Part shown: positions 26,497-36,548 of the stretch, in pieces
Layout: each line of letters begins with the position of its first letter
How positions within the stretch are numbered: position 1 is the first letter of the stretch
Assembly (NCBI RefSeq): GCF_900240975.1
Contig: NZ_LT968775.1
Location: 930,001 to 994,000, forward strand
DNA length: 64,000 nt
Direction: 5' to 3'
From: Mycobacterium sp. 4858
GTDB lineage: Bacteria; Actinomycetota; Actinomycetes; Mycobacteriales; Mycobacteriaceae
Translations under genes and position numbers: made by a program
The notes under the pieces: model-generated
What the model saw: the letters and a program-made list of their open reading frames with translations, nothing else
Database searches by the model: none
What the model was told of the DNA's origin: nothing

Positions 26497-26717
26497 ATGA
26501 ATGTCGGCAAAGTTCTTTGGTTTCTGCCCACCACGGGTTTTCGCCCACCACGGGTGACAGCCGGTCGATCGTGGGGGGATCACACGCGTCGCCGCACCAC
26601 TTAGTCCCGGCGAGCCATCGCAACGAATTCATCCTGTCGGGGCATCCCCACCTCGAAGAGGCGTACTGGTTCGCCGAGGGCGTGCTGCCGATCCTGCGCG
26701 GGAAAGGCGTGGCCTGA
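26497..26717 (+). pseudogene. Remnant of an SsuD-like alkanesulfonate monooxygenase
   Basis: The ATG at 26497 opens MNVGKVLWFLPTTG, the start of an SsuD/LLM-class flavin monooxygenase. A 17-bp tandem duplication follows (gcccaccacgggt at 26526-26538 and 26543-26555) and shifts the frame. The shifted frame reads GDSRSIVGGSHASP and then jumps to an SsuD C-terminus, FILSGHPHLEEAYWFAEGV, ending at TGA 26715-26717. About 300 internal residues are missing. SsuD cleaves alkanesulfonates to sulfite and aldehyde with FMNH2. The gene is dead, while the transporter upstream is intact. Confidence 0.8.
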
Positions 26718-26753
26718 TCGGCAGTTTGTGGCCGTGCCATCCGGGGCATCCCC

Positions 26754-27428
26754 GTGCCCGTGGAGACGCTGGAGTACGGCCCAGGACGTCTCGTGGATGT
26801 CTACGGCGATGCGACGCAACCCACCGTCCTGTTGTGGCACGGCATGCAGACCGATGCCCGCGCTGCCTTCCGTCCTCTCGCCGGCATGCTCGCCGAGCAC
26901 GGCGCGGCGGCGGTGGTGCCGGACTGGAACTCCCACGCCGACGACGGCGGCCGCGCCGATCTGCTGGGATCGCTGGATTTCGCACGCGATTTCGCGGGTC
27001 GGGGCAACCGCATCGTCCTCGTCGGGTGGTCGATGGGAGGTGCGGCCGCGGCGGCCGTCGCACTCAGCGGCGACGCGCAACTGGCGCACACCGTCTGCCT
27101 GGCGGGCGCTTTCATGGTCCCCGACCCGATTTTCGGTCGACGTGCCACCGAGCACCTCTCGGCGCAGCGCATCGGCGCGCCGTTCCTGCTGCTGCACGGC
27201 CGGGCCGACGACGCCGTCCCCGTCACGGCCAGCAGGGAGTTCGCCACGGCCCTCGACCGGGTCGGCTGGCCGGTCGAATTGGTGGAGTTGGCCGCCGACC
27301 ACGGATCCATCGCCGGCGCCGACTACGACCCGAACGCGGATCGCTACGTGCCGGGGAAGAGCGAGGAGGCGCTGCGGGTGGCCGGAGAGGTCGCCGCCCG
27401 GGTCGCGGCGACCCTGCTGTACGAATGA
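26754..27428 (+). CDS. Alpha/beta hydrolase of unknown substrate
   Basis: This 224-residue single-domain hydrolase starts at GTG 26754 (GTG 26760 is an alternative). It shows the oxyanion segment LLWHGMQTDARAAF, nucleophile elbow GWSMGG, acid in LLLHGRADDAVPV and a His in AADHGSIAG, so the triad looks complete. It resembles dienelactone-hydrolase/BAAT-like esterases. Its stop is four bases before the cobN start, suggesting co-transcription with cobN, but no role in cobalamin synthesis can be claimed. Confidence 0.75.
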   Translation: MPVETLEYGPGRLVDVYGDATQPTVLLWHGMQTDARAAFRPLAGMLAEHGAAAVVPDWNSHADDGGRADLLGSLDFARDFAGRGNRIVLVGWSMGGAAAAAVALSGDAQLAHTVCLAGAFMVPDPIFGRRATEHLSAQRIGAPFLLLHGRADDAVPVTASREFATALDRVGWPVELVELAADHGSIAGADYDPNADRYVPGKSEEALRVAGEVAARVAATLLYE

Positions 27429-27431
27429 GGG

Positions 27432-30400
27432 GTGGCTGAGCCGACCATCCTGCTGCTGTCGACATCCGACACGGACCTGATCAGCGCCCGTGCCAGCGGC
27501 AAGAACTATCGGTGGGCCAACCCGTCGCGCCTGGACGAAAGCGTGGGGGCACCTCCCGCTTGCGGGGGACTGCCCGAGCCGCTGGCCGGGCTATTGGAGG
27601 ATGCCGCGATCGTCGTGGTGCGAATCCTCGGCGGCTACCGCGCGTGGCAGAGCGGCATCGACACGGTCCTCGCCAGCGGCGTGCCGACGGTGTTGGTCAG
27701 CGGCGAGCAGGCCGCCGACGCCGAGTTGACCGGCCTGTCCACGCTGGCGGCCGGCATCGCGGTCCAGTCGCACATTTATCTGGCGCACGGCGGCGTGGAG
27801 AACCTGCGCCAGCTGCACGCCTTCCTGTCCGACACCGTCCTGATGACCGGGTTCGGCTTCGGCCCGCCGGTGGTCACACCGACCTGGGGCGAGCTGGAGC
27901 GACCCACCACCGACGCTGACGGCCCCACGATCGCCGTCCTGTATTACCGCGCGCAGCAACTGGCGGGCAACACCGGCTACGTCGAGGCGCTGTGCCGGGC
28001 CATCGAGGACGCCGGCGGGCGGCCGCTGCCGGTCTACTGTGCGTCGCTGCGCACCGCCGAACCCGAACTGCTGCAACGGCTTGGCGACGCCGACGCCATG
28101 GTGGTCACCGTCCTGGCCGCCGGGGGACTGAAGCCGGCCGCGGTGTCCGCCGGCGGCGATGATGACAGCTGGAACGTCGAACACCTGGCGGCCCTTGACG
28201 TTCCGATCCTGCAGGGATTGTGCCTGACCAGCTCTCGGGCCCAGTGGAGCGCAAACGACGACGGGCTCAGCCCGCTGGACGTGGCCACCCAGGTGGCGGT
28301 GCCCGAGTTCGACGGCCGCATCATCACGGTCCCGTTCTCCTTCAAGGAGATCGACGACGACGGGTTGATCGCCTACGTCGCCGACCCGGAACGATGCGCC
28401 CGGGTCGCGGGCCTGGCGGTCCGGCACGCCCGGCTGCGCCACGTCGCCCCCGCCGACAAGCGGGTGGCCCTGGTGTTCTCGGCCTACCCGACCAAGCACG
28501 CCCGCATCGGCAACGCGGTGGGCCTGGACACCCCGGCCAGCGCGGTCGCGCTGCTGCGGGCCATGCGCGAGCGCGGCTATCAGGTGGGCGAGGTGCCCGG
28601 GGTCGAGGCCGGCGACGGTGACGCCCTGATCCACGCGCTGATCGAACGCGGCGGCCAGGACCCCGACTGGCTCACCGACGGGCAGCTGGCCGGCAATCCG
28701 ATCAGGTTGTCCGCCAAGGACTACCGCGACTGGTTCGACACCCTGCCCGCCGAGCTGACGGACGCGGTGACACGGCACTGGGGTCCGCCGCCCGGCGACC
28801 TCTTCGTGGATCGCACGCAAGACCCCGACGGCGAAATCGTCATCGCCGCCATGCAGGCGGGCAACCTGGTGCTGATGGTGCAGCCGCCCCGCGGATTCGG
28901 GGAGAACCCGGTGGCGATCTACCACGACCCGGACCTGCCGCCCAGCCACCACTATCTGGCCGCCTACCGCTGGCTGGACACGGGTTTCGGTGCGCACGCG
29001 ATAGTGCACCTGGGCAAGCACGGCAACCTGGAGTGGCTGCCCGGGAAGACGCTGGGCATGTCGGCGGCCTGCGGATCCGACGCGGCGCTGGGCGACCTGC
29101 CGCTGATCTACCCCTTCCTGGTCAATGACCCGGGCGAGGGCACCCAGGCCAAGAGGCGGGCGCACGCGGTGCTGGTCGATCACCTCATCCCGCCGATGGC
29201 GCGCGCCGAAACCTACGGCGACATCGCCCGTCTGGAGCAGCTGCTCGACGAGCACGCCAACGTGGCCGCGCTGGACCCCGGCAAGCTGCCGGCCATCCGC
29301 CAACAGATCTGGACGCTGATTCGGGCCGCCAAGATGGACCATGATCTCGGGCTGACCGAGCGGCCCCCGGAGGACTCCTTCGACGACATGCTGCTGCACG
29401 TCGACGGCTGGCTCTGCGAGATCAAGGACGTGCAGATCCGCGACGGCCTGCACATCCTGGGTCAAAAGCCCTCGGGGGAAACCGAACTCGACTTGGTGCT
29501 GGCGATACTGCGGGCCCGCCAGCTGTTCGGCGGCGAGCAGGCCATTCCCGGCCTGCGGCAGGCGCTGGGCTTGGCCGAGGACGGCACCGACGAGCGGTCG
29601 GCGGTCGACCGGGCCGAGTCCGCCGCCCGGGAACTCGTCGCCGCGCTGCAGGTCAGCGGCTGGGATCCCGACGCCGTCGACCGGATCACCGAGAATCCAG
29701 ACGTGGCAAGGGTCTTGCGGTTTGCGGCAACCGAGGTGGTGCCCCGGCTCGCCGGCACCGCCGCCGAAATCGACCAGGTGCTCAACGCGTTGGACGGCCA
29801 CTTCATCGCGGCCGGCCCGTCGGGATCGCCGCTGCGCGGCCTGGTGAACGTGCTGCCCACCGGCCGCAACTTCTACTCCGTGGATCCCAAGGCGGTGCCG
29901 TCGCGGCTGGCGTGGGAGGCCGGGGTTGCCCTGGCGGATTCGCTGCTGGCCCGCTACCGCAACGACCATGGGCGGTGGCCGCAATCGGTGGGGCTGTCGG
30001 TGTGGGGCACGTCGGCGATGCGCACGGCCGGCGACGATATCGCCGAAGTGCTTGCGCTGCTCGGGGTTCGGCCCGTCTGGGACGACGCGTCGCGGCGCGT
30101 CGTCGATCTCACGCCCATTCCGCCGGCCGAGTTGGGCCGCCCGCGTATTGACGTCACCGTGCGGATCTCGGGCTTCTTCCGGGACGCCTTCCCGCACGTG
30201 GTGACGATGCTCGACGACGCGGTGCAGCTGGTGGCCGGCCTCGACGAGGCCGCCGACGACAACTACGTGCGCGCGCACGCCCAGGCCGACCTGGCCCAAC
30301 ATGGCGACCAAAGGCGCTCCACGACAAGGATTTTCGGATCCAAGCCCGGCACCTACGGGGCGGGGCTGTTGCAGCTGATCGACAGCCGCAACTGGCGCGA

Positions 30401-31040
30401 CGACGCCGACCTGGCGCAGGTGTACACCGCGTGGGGCGGCTTCGCGTACGGCCGCGACCTGGACGGCCGCGAGGCGGTCGACGACATGAACCGCCAGTAC
30501 CGGCGCATTGCGGTGGCCGCCAAGAACACCGACACCCGTGAACACGACATCGCCGATTCCGACGACTACTTCCAATATCACGGCGGGATGGTGGCGACGG
30601 TCCGGGCGTTGACCGGCCAGGCCCCGGCCGCCTATATCGGCGACAACACCCGGCCCGACGCGATCCGTACCCGCACCCTGTCCGAGGAGACCACGCGGGT
30701 GTTCCGCGCCCGCGTCGTCAACCCACGCTGGATGGCGGCGATGCGCCGGCACGGCTACAAGGGCGCGTTCGAGATGGCGGCGACCGTGGACTACCTCTTC
30801 GGCTATGACGCGACCGCCGGGGTGATGGCCGACTGGATGTACGAACAGCTCACCGAGCGCTACGTGCTGGATCCCGAGAACCGCAAGTTCATGGCCGAAT
30901 CCAACCCGTGGGCGCTGCACGGGATGGCCGAACGGCTGCTGGAGGCCGCCGGCCGCGGCATGTGGGAACAGCCGCAGCCGGAGACGATCGACGGGCTGCG
31001 CCAGGCGCTGTTGGAAACCGAGGGCGACCTGGAGGGCTGA
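27432..31040 (+). CDS. cobN: Aerobic cobaltochelatase large subunit
   Basis: This 1,202-residue protein inserts Co2+ into hydrogenobyrinic acid a,c-diamide together with an AAA+ ATPase pair. Its partners are not in this window. The start is GTG 27432, four bases after the hydrolase stop. Family blocks include GYRAWQSGIDTVLASGVP, LCLTSSRAQWSANDDGLSP, VFSAYPTKHARIGNAVGLD, VHLGKHGNLEWLPGKTLG, IFGSKPGTYGAGLLQLID and DNTRPDAIRTRTLSEETTR. Length is close to M. tuberculosis CobN (about 1,194). Around residue 39 it carries a short insertion (VGAPPACGG) encoded by a GC-rich near-palindrome. The rest is collinear and apparently functional. Confidence 0.95.
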   Translation: MAEPTILLLSTSDTDLISARASGKNYRWANPSRLDESVGAPPACGGLPEPLAGLLEDAAIVVVRILGGYRAWQSGIDTVLASGVPTVLVSGEQAADAELTGLSTLAAGIAVQSHIYLAHGGVENLRQLHAFLSDTVLMTGFGFGPPVVTPTWGELERPTTDADGPTIAVLYYRAQQLAGNTGYVEALCRAIEDAGGRPLPVYCASLRTAEPELLQRLGDADAMVVTVLAAGGLKPAAVSAGGDDDSWNVEHLAALDVPILQGLCLTSSRAQWSANDDGLSPLDVATQVAVPEFDGRIITVPFSFKEIDDDGLIAYVADPERCARVAGLAVRHARLRHVAPADKRVALVFSAYPTKHARIGNAVGLDTPASAVALLRAMRERGYQVGEVPGVEAGDGDALIHALIERGGQDPDWLTDGQLAGNPIRLSAKDYRDWFDTLPAELTDAVTRHWGPPPGDLFVDRTQDPDGEIVIAAMQAGNLVLMVQPPRGFGENPVAIYHDPDLPPSHHYLAAYRWLDTGFGAHAIVHLGKHGNLEWLPGKTLGMSAACGSDAALGDLPLIYPFLVNDPGEGTQAKRRAHAVLVDHLIPPMARAETYGDIARLEQLLDEHANVAALDPGKLPAIRQQIWTLIRAAKMDHDLGLTERPPEDSFDDMLLHVDGWLCEIKDVQIRDGLHILGQKPSGETELDLVLAILRARQLFGGEQAIPGLRQALGLAEDGTDERSAVDRAESAARELVAALQVSGWDPDAVDRITENPDVARVLRFAATEVVPRLAGTAAEIDQVLNALDGHFIAAGPSGSPLRGLVNVLPTGRNFYSVDPKAVPSRLAWEAGVALADSLLARYRNDHGRWPQSVGLSVWGTSAMRTAGDDIAEVLALLGVRPVWDDASRRVVDLTPIPPAELGRPRIDVTVRISGFFRDAFPHVVTMLDDAVQLVAGLDEAADDNYVRAHAQADLAQHGDQRRSTTRIFGSKPGTYGAGLLQLIDSRNWRDDADLAQVYTAWGGFAYGRDLDGREAVDDMNRQYRRIAVAAKNTDTREHDIADSDDYFQYHGGMVATVRALTGQAPAAYIGDNTRPDAIRTRTLSEETTRVFRARVVNPRWMAAMRRHGYKGAFEMAATVDYLFGYDATAGVMADWMYEQLTERYVLDPENRKFMAESNPWALHGMAERLLEAAGRGMWEQPQPETIDGLRQALLETEGDLEG
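27543..27578 (+). repeat. GC-rich near-palindromic insertion within cobN
   Basis: The segment has the arms cccgc (27555-27559) and gcggg (27562-27566) within runs of G and C. It encodes VGAPPACGGLPE in frame. My recollection of M. tuberculosis CobN has no counterpart between the NPSRL block and the following LLE-A block. Similar short G/C palindromes recur in mycobacterial genomes, but I could not check this copy against them. Confidence 0.5.
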
Positions 31041-31059
31041 CCGGCGGTAGGTTGTTACC

Positions 31060-31455
31060 GTGACGCCCACCTTCGCCGATCTCGCCAAGGCGCAGTACAT
31101 CCTGCTGACCACCTTCACCAAGGACGGCAAGCCCAAGCCGACGCCGATCTGGGCGGCTTTGGACACGCTCAGCGGGGACCGGCTCCTGGTCATCACCCAG
31201 GAAAAGTCGTGGAAGGTCAAGCGGATCCGCAACACCCCGCGCGTCACCCTGGCGACCTGCACCATGCTGGGCAAGCCGACGAGCGAGGCCGTCGAAGGCA
31301 CCGCCGCCGTCCTCGACGCGTCGCACACCCCGGCCGTCTACGACGCGATCGGGAAGCGGTACGGCATCGTGGGCAAGGTGTTCAACTTCTTCAGCAAGCT
31401 GCGCGGCGGCATGGAAAACAACGTCGGGCTCGAGCTCAGGGTGGCGCCGGCCTGA
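31060..31455 (+). CDS. PPOX-class F420-dependent oxidoreductase (Rv2061c-like)
   Basis: This 131-residue split-barrel protein starts at GTG 31060. Motifs include YILLTTFTKDGKPKPTPIW, LVITQEKSWKVKRIRNTPR and VTLATCTMLGKPTSEAVEG, typical of the F420-binding FDOR group. The reaction is unknown; relatives reduce quinones, biliverdin or fatty acids. It follows cobN by 19 bases, as Rv2061c follows cobN in M. tuberculosis. It is convergent with the dienelactone hydrolase gene. Confidence 0.85.
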   Translation: MTPTFADLAKAQYILLTTFTKDGKPKPTPIWAALDTLSGDRLLVITQEKSWKVKRIRNTPRVTLATCTMLGKPTSEAVEGTAAVLDASHTPAVYDAIGKRYGIVGKVFNFFSKLRGGMENNVGLELRVAPA

Positions 31456-31516
31456 CGCAGGCGACACGCGCACGTCAGCGACGACGTTGTCGCGAAAGTT
31501 GGTGTGCCCGAAGGCC

Positions 31517-32218
31517 TTACGTCCCGGACGCCAGATGTTCGCCGAAGAATGCGAAGACCCGCCTCCACGCGTCCTCGGTGGCGGCCTCGTCGTAGCCGAA
31601 ACCGGCGATTCGGTTGAGCGGCTGGCCTGGGAGCTTGTTGGCGAAACTGTGCCCGACGCCGGGGTAGACCTTGATATCGGCGGTGATGTTCTTACTGGCG
31701 GTCACCTTGCGCAGCTTTTCGGGGGCGCCCCTGCCCAGCGGGTCGCGACTGCCGAAGCTCGCCACGATCGGGCACGCCCCTTCGAGGGTCTTGTCGAGGT
31801 TGCGGGGCAGGGGAGTGCCATAGAACGGGGCGGAGGCGCCGAAACCCTTGGGCGACATCACCAGTGCGAACTGGCCGCCCATGCAGAAGCCCGCGACGCC
31901 GACCTCACCGGTGCATTCGGGCATGGCCCGCAAGTGATCGCGGGCGGCCAGGATGTCGTCGAGGGCACGGCCGCGCTGCGTCTGCAGCTCTTTCATGACC
32001 CGGGTGATACAGCGGATGCGCCCGCCCCGCGCGTACATGTTCGGGGTGATCGCGACGTAGCCGGCATCGGCGATGCGCTTGTTCGTCGATTCCTTGTCGC
32101 TGCGGTAGCCGACGATGTCGTGGATCACCACCACGCCGGGCCACGGGCCCTGACCGGTGGGGAGGTCGAGCAGCGCGTCGATCGGTCCGTCGGGGGTGTC
32201 GATCTCAATCGTCGTCAT
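31517..32218 (-). CDS. Dienelactone hydrolase family protein (Rv2054-like)
   Basis: This 233-residue alpha/beta hydrolase shows DLH-family motifs: GVVVIHDIVGYRSDKEST, the Cys nucleophile in VAGFCMGGQFAL, Asp in SFGSRDPLG and His in YPGVGHSFANKLPG. DLH enzymes hydrolyse dienelactones to maleylacetate, though mycobacterial substrates are unproven. ATG 32218 (MTTIEIDTPDGP) is chosen because it matches the start of the homologue as I recall it; an in-frame start at 32293 would add 25 residues without motifs. In H37Rv, a zinc-starvation ribosomal cluster separates this gene from Rv2061c; here only 61 bases do. Confidence 0.88.
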   Translation of the reverse strand: MTTIEIDTPDGPIDALLDLPTGQGPWPGVVVIHDIVGYRSDKESTNKRIADAGYVAITPNMYARGGRIRCITRVMKELQTQRGRALDDILAARDHLRAMPECTGEVGVAGFCMGGQFALVMSPKGFGASAPFYGTPLPRNLDKTLEGACPIVASFGSRDPLGRGAPEKLRKVTASKNITADIKVYPGVGHSFANKLPGQPLNRIAGFGYDEAATEDAWRRVFAFFGEHLASGT

Positions 32219-32291
32219 GTCGTCATCTAACTGCAATCGCCCCGGACACCACCATGGGAACTTCGGCTCGGCCGGCGCACGTTGGCCAGAC

Positions 32292-32840
32292 ATGTTGTCA
32301 CGGCTGTTTCTGGTCTACGCCCTCGTGGAGCTGGCGGCGATCACCGCCCTGGTTGCGACGATCGGGTGGGGTTGGACGCTGCTGGCGCTGGCGGGCAGCC
32401 TGCTGCTCGGCTGGGGGCTCTTGTTGCCGATGTCGGGCTCGCACCTGCTCCGTCAGCTCGGGCACCTGCGGTCCGGCCTCGCCGAGCGGCGTACGGCGGT
32501 GCGGGACGGGACGTTGGTCACGCTGGGCGCCCTGCTCGTCGTGATACCCGGGCCGGTCACCACGGTGTTGGGACTCCTGCTGCTGGTGCGGCCCGTCCGG
32601 TCGGCCGTCGGCCCGGGGCTGGCCGCGCTCGCGATGCGCGGTCTGCGGCGGCGGATCCCGCTGCTCGCCGAGACGGCACTGTTCGGCGCCGGTGTGCCCC
32701 GCGGTGGCGCCGCGCCGGGCGACGGCTACCTCGACGGCTGCATCGAGGGCGAGGTCGTGGACGTCCGGGACATCCGGCCGCCCGCCCTGCCGAACGAGCC
32801 GGTGCGCGGCGGCTATCCCGGGCGGCCCGCCTGGGACTGA
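32292..32840 (+). CDS. fxsA: FxsA-family membrane protein
   Basis: This 182-residue membrane protein starts at ATG 32292. Two N-terminal helices (LFLVYALVELAAITALVATIG and LLALAGSLLLGWGLLLPM) and a third around TLGALLVVIPGPVTTVLGLL carry the FxsA hallmark IPG-x3-T-x2-G-LLLLVRPVR. The C-terminal 60 residues are soluble and acidic. In E. coli FxsA overexpression alleviates F exclusion of phage T7; the mycobacterial role is unknown. It is divergent from the dienelactone hydrolase gene. Confidence 0.85.
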   Translation: MLSRLFLVYALVELAAITALVATIGWGWTLLALAGSLLLGWGLLLPMSGSHLLRQLGHLRSGLAERRTAVRDGTLVTLGALLVVIPGPVTTVLGLLLLVRPVRSAVGPGLAALAMRGLRRRIPLLAETALFGAGVPRGGAAPGDGYLDGCIEGEVVDVRDIRPPALPNEPVRGGYPGRPAWD

Positions 32841-32872
32841 ACACCGGCCGCCGGCACACGTAGTTTTGCCCT

Positions 32873-34477
32873 GTGAGCGAGACGTCCACCACGCTGCTGG
32901 TCAACGGCCGGGTGTATAGCCCGACCCATCCCGACGCCACCGCTATGGCGGTGCGGGGCGACGTCGTCGCGTGGCTGGGCGGCGATGACGTCGGCCGCAG
33001 CCTGTTTCCCGGCGCCGACATCGAGGACTTGGACGGCGGTTTCGTGGCGCCGGGGTTCGTCGACAGCCACATCCATCTGACCGCGACCGGCCTGACGCTC
33101 AGCGGACTGGATCTGCGAGGGGCGCGCTCGCGGGAGCACTGCATCCAAATGATCGCCGACTACGCGGCGGCCCACCCGGGCCGGCCCGTGTGGGGGCATG
33201 GCTGGGATGAGTCGTCGTGGCCGGAGAACAGGCCGCCGGACACCGCCGACCTCGACACCGTCCTCGGTTCTCGGCCCGCCTATCTGACCAGAGTCGACGT
33301 CCACTCCGCGCTCGCCTCCACCGCGTTGCGCCGGCTGGTCGCCGATCTACCAGCGGCGGCGGGCTTCGCCCCCGACCGGCCGCTCACCGGCGACGCGCAC
33401 CACCTGGTCCGCGCCGTTGCCCGCGACCTGCTGACGCCCGACCAGCTGACCGAGGCCCGGACGGCCGCCCTTTCGACCGCCGCGGCGGCCGGCATCGTCG
33501 CGGTGCACGAATGCGCCGGGCCCGAGATCGGCGGCCTGAACGACTGGCTGCAGCTGCGGTCCCTCGATCACGGCGTCGAGGTGATCGGCTACTGGGGCGA
33601 GGCGGTCAGCACGCCGGAGCGGGCGCGCGCGCTTGTCGAGCAGACCGGAGCCCGCGGGCTGGCCGGTGACCTGTTCGTCGACGGCGCGCTGGGGTCACGC
33701 ACCGCCTGGCTGCACGAGCCGTACGCCGACGCCACGGACCGGCTCGGCACCTGCTACCTCGACCCCGACGCCATCGAGGCGCACCTGCGGGCCTGCACCG
33801 AAGCGGAGGTGACCGCGGGCTTCCACGTCATCGGCGACGCCGCCGTCTCGGCGGTGGTCACCGCCTTCGAACGGGTCGTCGCGCGGCTCGGAGCGGCGGC
33901 CGTCGCCCGGTGCGGTCACCGCCTCGAGCACGTCGAAATGGTCACCGCCGAGCAAGCCACCCAACTTGGGCAATGGGGCGTCATCGCCAGCGTGCAGCCC
34001 AACTTCGACGCGCTGTGGGGCGGCGCCGACGGCATGTACGCGCGGCGCCTCGGCGCCCAGCGAGGCAGCCGGCTCAACCCGCTTGCGCTGTTAGCATCCC
34101 AAGGCGTGCCCCTCGCCCTAGGTTCCGACGCACCGGTCACGGGCCTCGACCCGTGGGCGAGCGTGCGGGCGGCGGCCACCCATCGAACACCCGGCAGCGC
34201 GATCTCCGCGCGGGCCGCGTTCGCCGCCGCGACCCGCGGTGGCTGGCGGGCCGCCGGCGTCCGCGACGGCACGACGGGAACGCTGGTGCCGGGCGCCCCG
34301 GCCTCCTACGCCGTCTGGAACGCGGGACCCTTGGACGTCCACGCACCCCGCGACGCCGTCGCGCGCTGGTCGACCGACCCGCGCGCCCGGGTGCCGGCCC
34401 TACCGCGCCTGGGCCCGACCGATGCCCTGCCACGCTGCCGTCGAACGGTGCACCGGGGCGCTGTCATCCATGGCTAG
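32873..34477 (+). CDS. Amidohydrolase family 3 protein (YtcJ-like)
   Basis: This 534-residue TIM-barrel metal-dependent hydrolase starts at GTG 32873. Metal and active-site signatures are [13 protein letters not shown] (HxH), a central [26 protein letters not shown] and LALGSDAPV. This subgroup hydrolyses formamides or other C-N bonds; the substrate here is unknown. The stop lies eight bases inside the lnt gene, so it is coupled with lipoprotein acylation and mannosyl-phosphate genes. The position corresponds to Rv2052c. Confidence 0.88.
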   Translation: MSETSTTLLVNGRVYSPTHPDATAMAVRGDVVAWLGGDDVGRSLFPGADIEDLDGGFVAPGFVDSHIHLTATGLTLSGLDLRGARSREHCIQMIADYAAAHPGRPVWGHGWDESSWPENRPPDTADLDTVLGSRPAYLTRVDVHSALASTALRRLVADLPAAAGFAPDRPLTGDAHHLVRAVARDLLTPDQLTEARTAALSTAAAAGIVAVHECAGPEIGGLNDWLQLRSLDHGVEVIGYWGEAVSTPERARALVEQTGARGLAGDLFVDGALGSRTAWLHEPYADATDRLGTCYLDPDAIEAHLRACTEAEVTAGFHVIGDAAVSAVVTAFERVVARLGAAAVARCGHRLEHVEMVTAEQATQLGQWGVIASVQPNFDALWGGADGMYARRLGAQRGSRLNPLALLASQGVPLALGSDAPVTGLDPWASVRAAATHRTPGSAISARAAFAAATRGGWRAAGVRDGTTGTLVPGAPASYAVWNAGPLDVHAPRDAVARWSTDPRARVPALPRLGPTDALPRCRRTVHRGAVIHG

Positions 34478-36548
34478 GGAATGGTTCGGCCGAAAGGACG
34501 GTCCCGACCGGGCCGACCAACTCGGCCCGGTGGACGACGGCCCCGCGCCGCACCCGGACACCGATCCGATCAGCGACGAAGCCGAATCAGAGCGCGACGA
34601 CGAGCCCGTCGACGTCCAACCGCAGTCTGCCCCCGAGCCCGAGCCCGAGCCCGACGACGGCGTCGACGCCCCGGAACCCGGCGCCCCGGCGCTGGCGGAC
34701 CGCCTGGGCCGCGCGCGGCGGCGGGTGTCGGCGCGGCTGCCCGGCGTGCGGGCCGCCCTGCTGCCGCGGCTGACCCGGTTGGCGTGCGCCGTGGCCGGCG
34801 GTGTGCTGCTGTACACCAGCTTCCCGTCGCTGAACTGGTGGTGGGGCGCGGTTGTGGCCGCCGCGCTGCTGGCCTGGGTGCTCAAGCACCCGGCGACGAC
34901 GCCGGCGGGCGGCTTGGGCTACGGGTTCCTGTTCGGCCTGGCGTTCTATCTGCCGCTGCTGCCCTGGATCAGCCTGCTCGTCGGCGCCGTGCCCTGGATG
35001 GCGTTGGCCGTGACGTGTGCGCTGTTTCCCGCGCTGTTCGGCCTGTGCGCCGTGGTCGTGCGCCGGCTGCCGGGCTGGCCCGTCTGGTTCGCGCTGGTGT
35101 GGACGGCACAGGAGTGGCTGAAATCAACCGTCCCGTTCGGCGGCTTCCCGTGGGGCGTGGTGGCCTTCGGCCAGGCGCAGGGCCCCTTCCTGCCCTTGGC
35201 CCAGCTCGGCGGTCCCGCGTTGCTCTCGATGGCGATCGTGCTGGTGGGCTTCAGCGCGACCGCCATCGAGCTCGAGATCGTGAAATGGTGGCGCACCGGC
35301 AATCGGGCGCACCGCGGCGGCGACGAACCGGTGAAAGCCGATGCGGCACCGCCCGCCGTGGTGCTGCCTGGCGTCTGCATCTGCCTGGTCTTGTTCGTCT
35401 CCGTCATCGTCTGGCCCCAGGTTCGGCACGCCGGCACGGGATCGGGCGGCGAGCCCTCGGTCACCGTGGCGGTGGTGCAGGGCAACGTGCCGCGGCTCGG
35501 CCTCGACTTCAACGCGCAGCGCCGCGCGGTGCTCGACAACCACGTGCGCGAGACGCTGCACCTGGCGGAGGACGTGCGCTCCGGACAGGCGCCGCAACCG
35601 CAATTCGTCATCTGGCCGGAGGACTCATCGGACATCGACCCCCTGGTGAACGTCGACGCCGCGCTGGAGATATCCCAGGCCGCGACCGCGATCGGCGCGC
35701 CGATCCTGATCGGTACCGTGTCCGAACTGCCCGGCAGCCCGCCGGAGAATCCGCAATACACCAACACCATGATCGTGTGGAACCCGGCGACCGGACCGGC
35801 CGATCGGCACGACAAGGAAATCGTGCAGCCATTCGGCGAATACCTGCCGATGCCCTGGCTCTTCAGGCACCTTTCCAGCTACGCCGACCGCGCCGGGAAC
35901 ATGGTGCCCCGCCCGGGCCGGGACATCGTGCACATCGCCGGGGTGCCGGTCGGGGTGGCCACCTGCTGGGAAGTGATCTTCGACCGCGTCCCGCGCAACG
36001 CGGTCCGCAACGGCGCCCAGTTGCTGGCCGTTCCGAGCAACAACGCCACTTTCAACAAGACGATGAGCGAACAACAGCTGGGTTTCGCCAAGGTGCGGGC
36101 CGTTGAACACGATCGATACGTGGTGGTCGCCGGCACCACCGGGATCAGCGCGGTGATCGCACCGGACGGGGCCGAGCTGGTGCGCACCGACTTCTTCCAG
36201 CCCGATTACCTGGATATGCAGGTTCGCCTGAAGACCAAGCTGACGCCGGCCACCCGCTGGGGCCCGCTGTTGCAATGGCTCCTGGTCGCGACGGCCGGGG
36301 CGGCAATCTTGGCCGGGATACGGCAGAATGGTTGGTTCGCGCGTTCGATTCGTCGGAGGTCCAAGGGTCCGGACGGATCCTCGGACGCCGGCACGCCCCC
36401 AGGCGAAACCCCACCCGGCGAGGCGGACAGTCCTCCCGAGGAGGGCGGAGACCAGGCGCCGCCGGATGACGAGGGTGACTACACTCCGCTCCACGAGGGC
36501 GGCCGACGACCGTCGCGTAATTTCGGGCGACACAGAGGAGCTACATGA
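34470..36548 (+). CDS. lnt: Apolipoprotein N-acyltransferase
   Basis: This inner-membrane enzyme transfers an acyl chain to the N-terminal cysteine of lipoproteins. Residues 1-100 are a cytoplasmic, acidic Pro/Glu-rich extension. About six transmembrane helices follow, including [16 protein letters not shown] typical of Lnt. The C-N hydrolase domain (about 335-590) holds the Glu-Lys-Cys triad: [22 protein letters not shown] and [12 protein letters not shown] final helix and acidic tail follow. The stop overlaps the ppm1 ATG (ATGA at 36545-36548). In M. tuberculosis the two are one polypeptide, Rv2051c; here they are separate but coupled. Confidence 0.95.
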   Translation: MAREWFGRKDGPDRADQLGPVDDGPAPHPDTDPISDEAESERDDEPVDVQPQSAPEPEPEPDDGVDAPEPGAPALADRLGRARRRVSARLPGVRAALLPRLTRLACAVAGGVLLYTSFPSLNWWWGAVVAAALLAWVLKHPATTPAGGLGYGFLFGLAFYLPLLPWISLLVGAVPWMALAVTCALFPALFGLCAVVVRRLPGWPVWFALVWTAQEWLKSTVPFGGFPWGVVAFGQAQGPFLPLAQLGGPALLSMAIVLVGFSATAIELEIVKWWRTGNRAHRGGDEPVKADAAPPAVVLPGVCICLVLFVSVIVWPQVRHAGTGSGGEPSVTVAVVQGNVPRLGLDFNAQRRAVLDNHVRETLHLAEDVRSGQAPQPQFVIWPEDSSDIDPLVNVDAALEISQAATAIGAPILIGTVSELPGSPPENPQYTNTMIVWNPATGPADRHDKEIVQPFGEYLPMPWLFRHLSSYADRAGNMVPRPGRDIVHIAGVPVGVATCWEVIFDRVPRNAVRNGAQLLAVPSNNATFNKTMSEQQLGFAKVRAVEHDRYVVVAGTTGISAVIAPDGAELVRTDFFQPDYLDMQVRLKTKLTPATRWGPLLQWLLVATAGAAILAGIRQNGWFARSIRRRSKGPDGSSDAGTPPGETPPGEADSPPEEGGDQAPPDDEGDYTPLHEGGRRPSRNFGRHRGAT

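Noticed and set aside
27591..31328. A 1,245-codon frame antisense to cobN
   Set aside because: Composition is typical of a GC-rich shadow frame, with no motifs; cobN on the plus strand is unmistakable.
31478..31493. Possible terminator hairpin between convergent genes
   Set aside because: The stem is about five pairs with a mismatch and no T tract; not distinguishable from chance.
31517..32293. Longer start for the dienelactone hydrolase at 32293
   Set aside because: The extra 25 residues have no conserved features and would overlap the divergent fxsA start.
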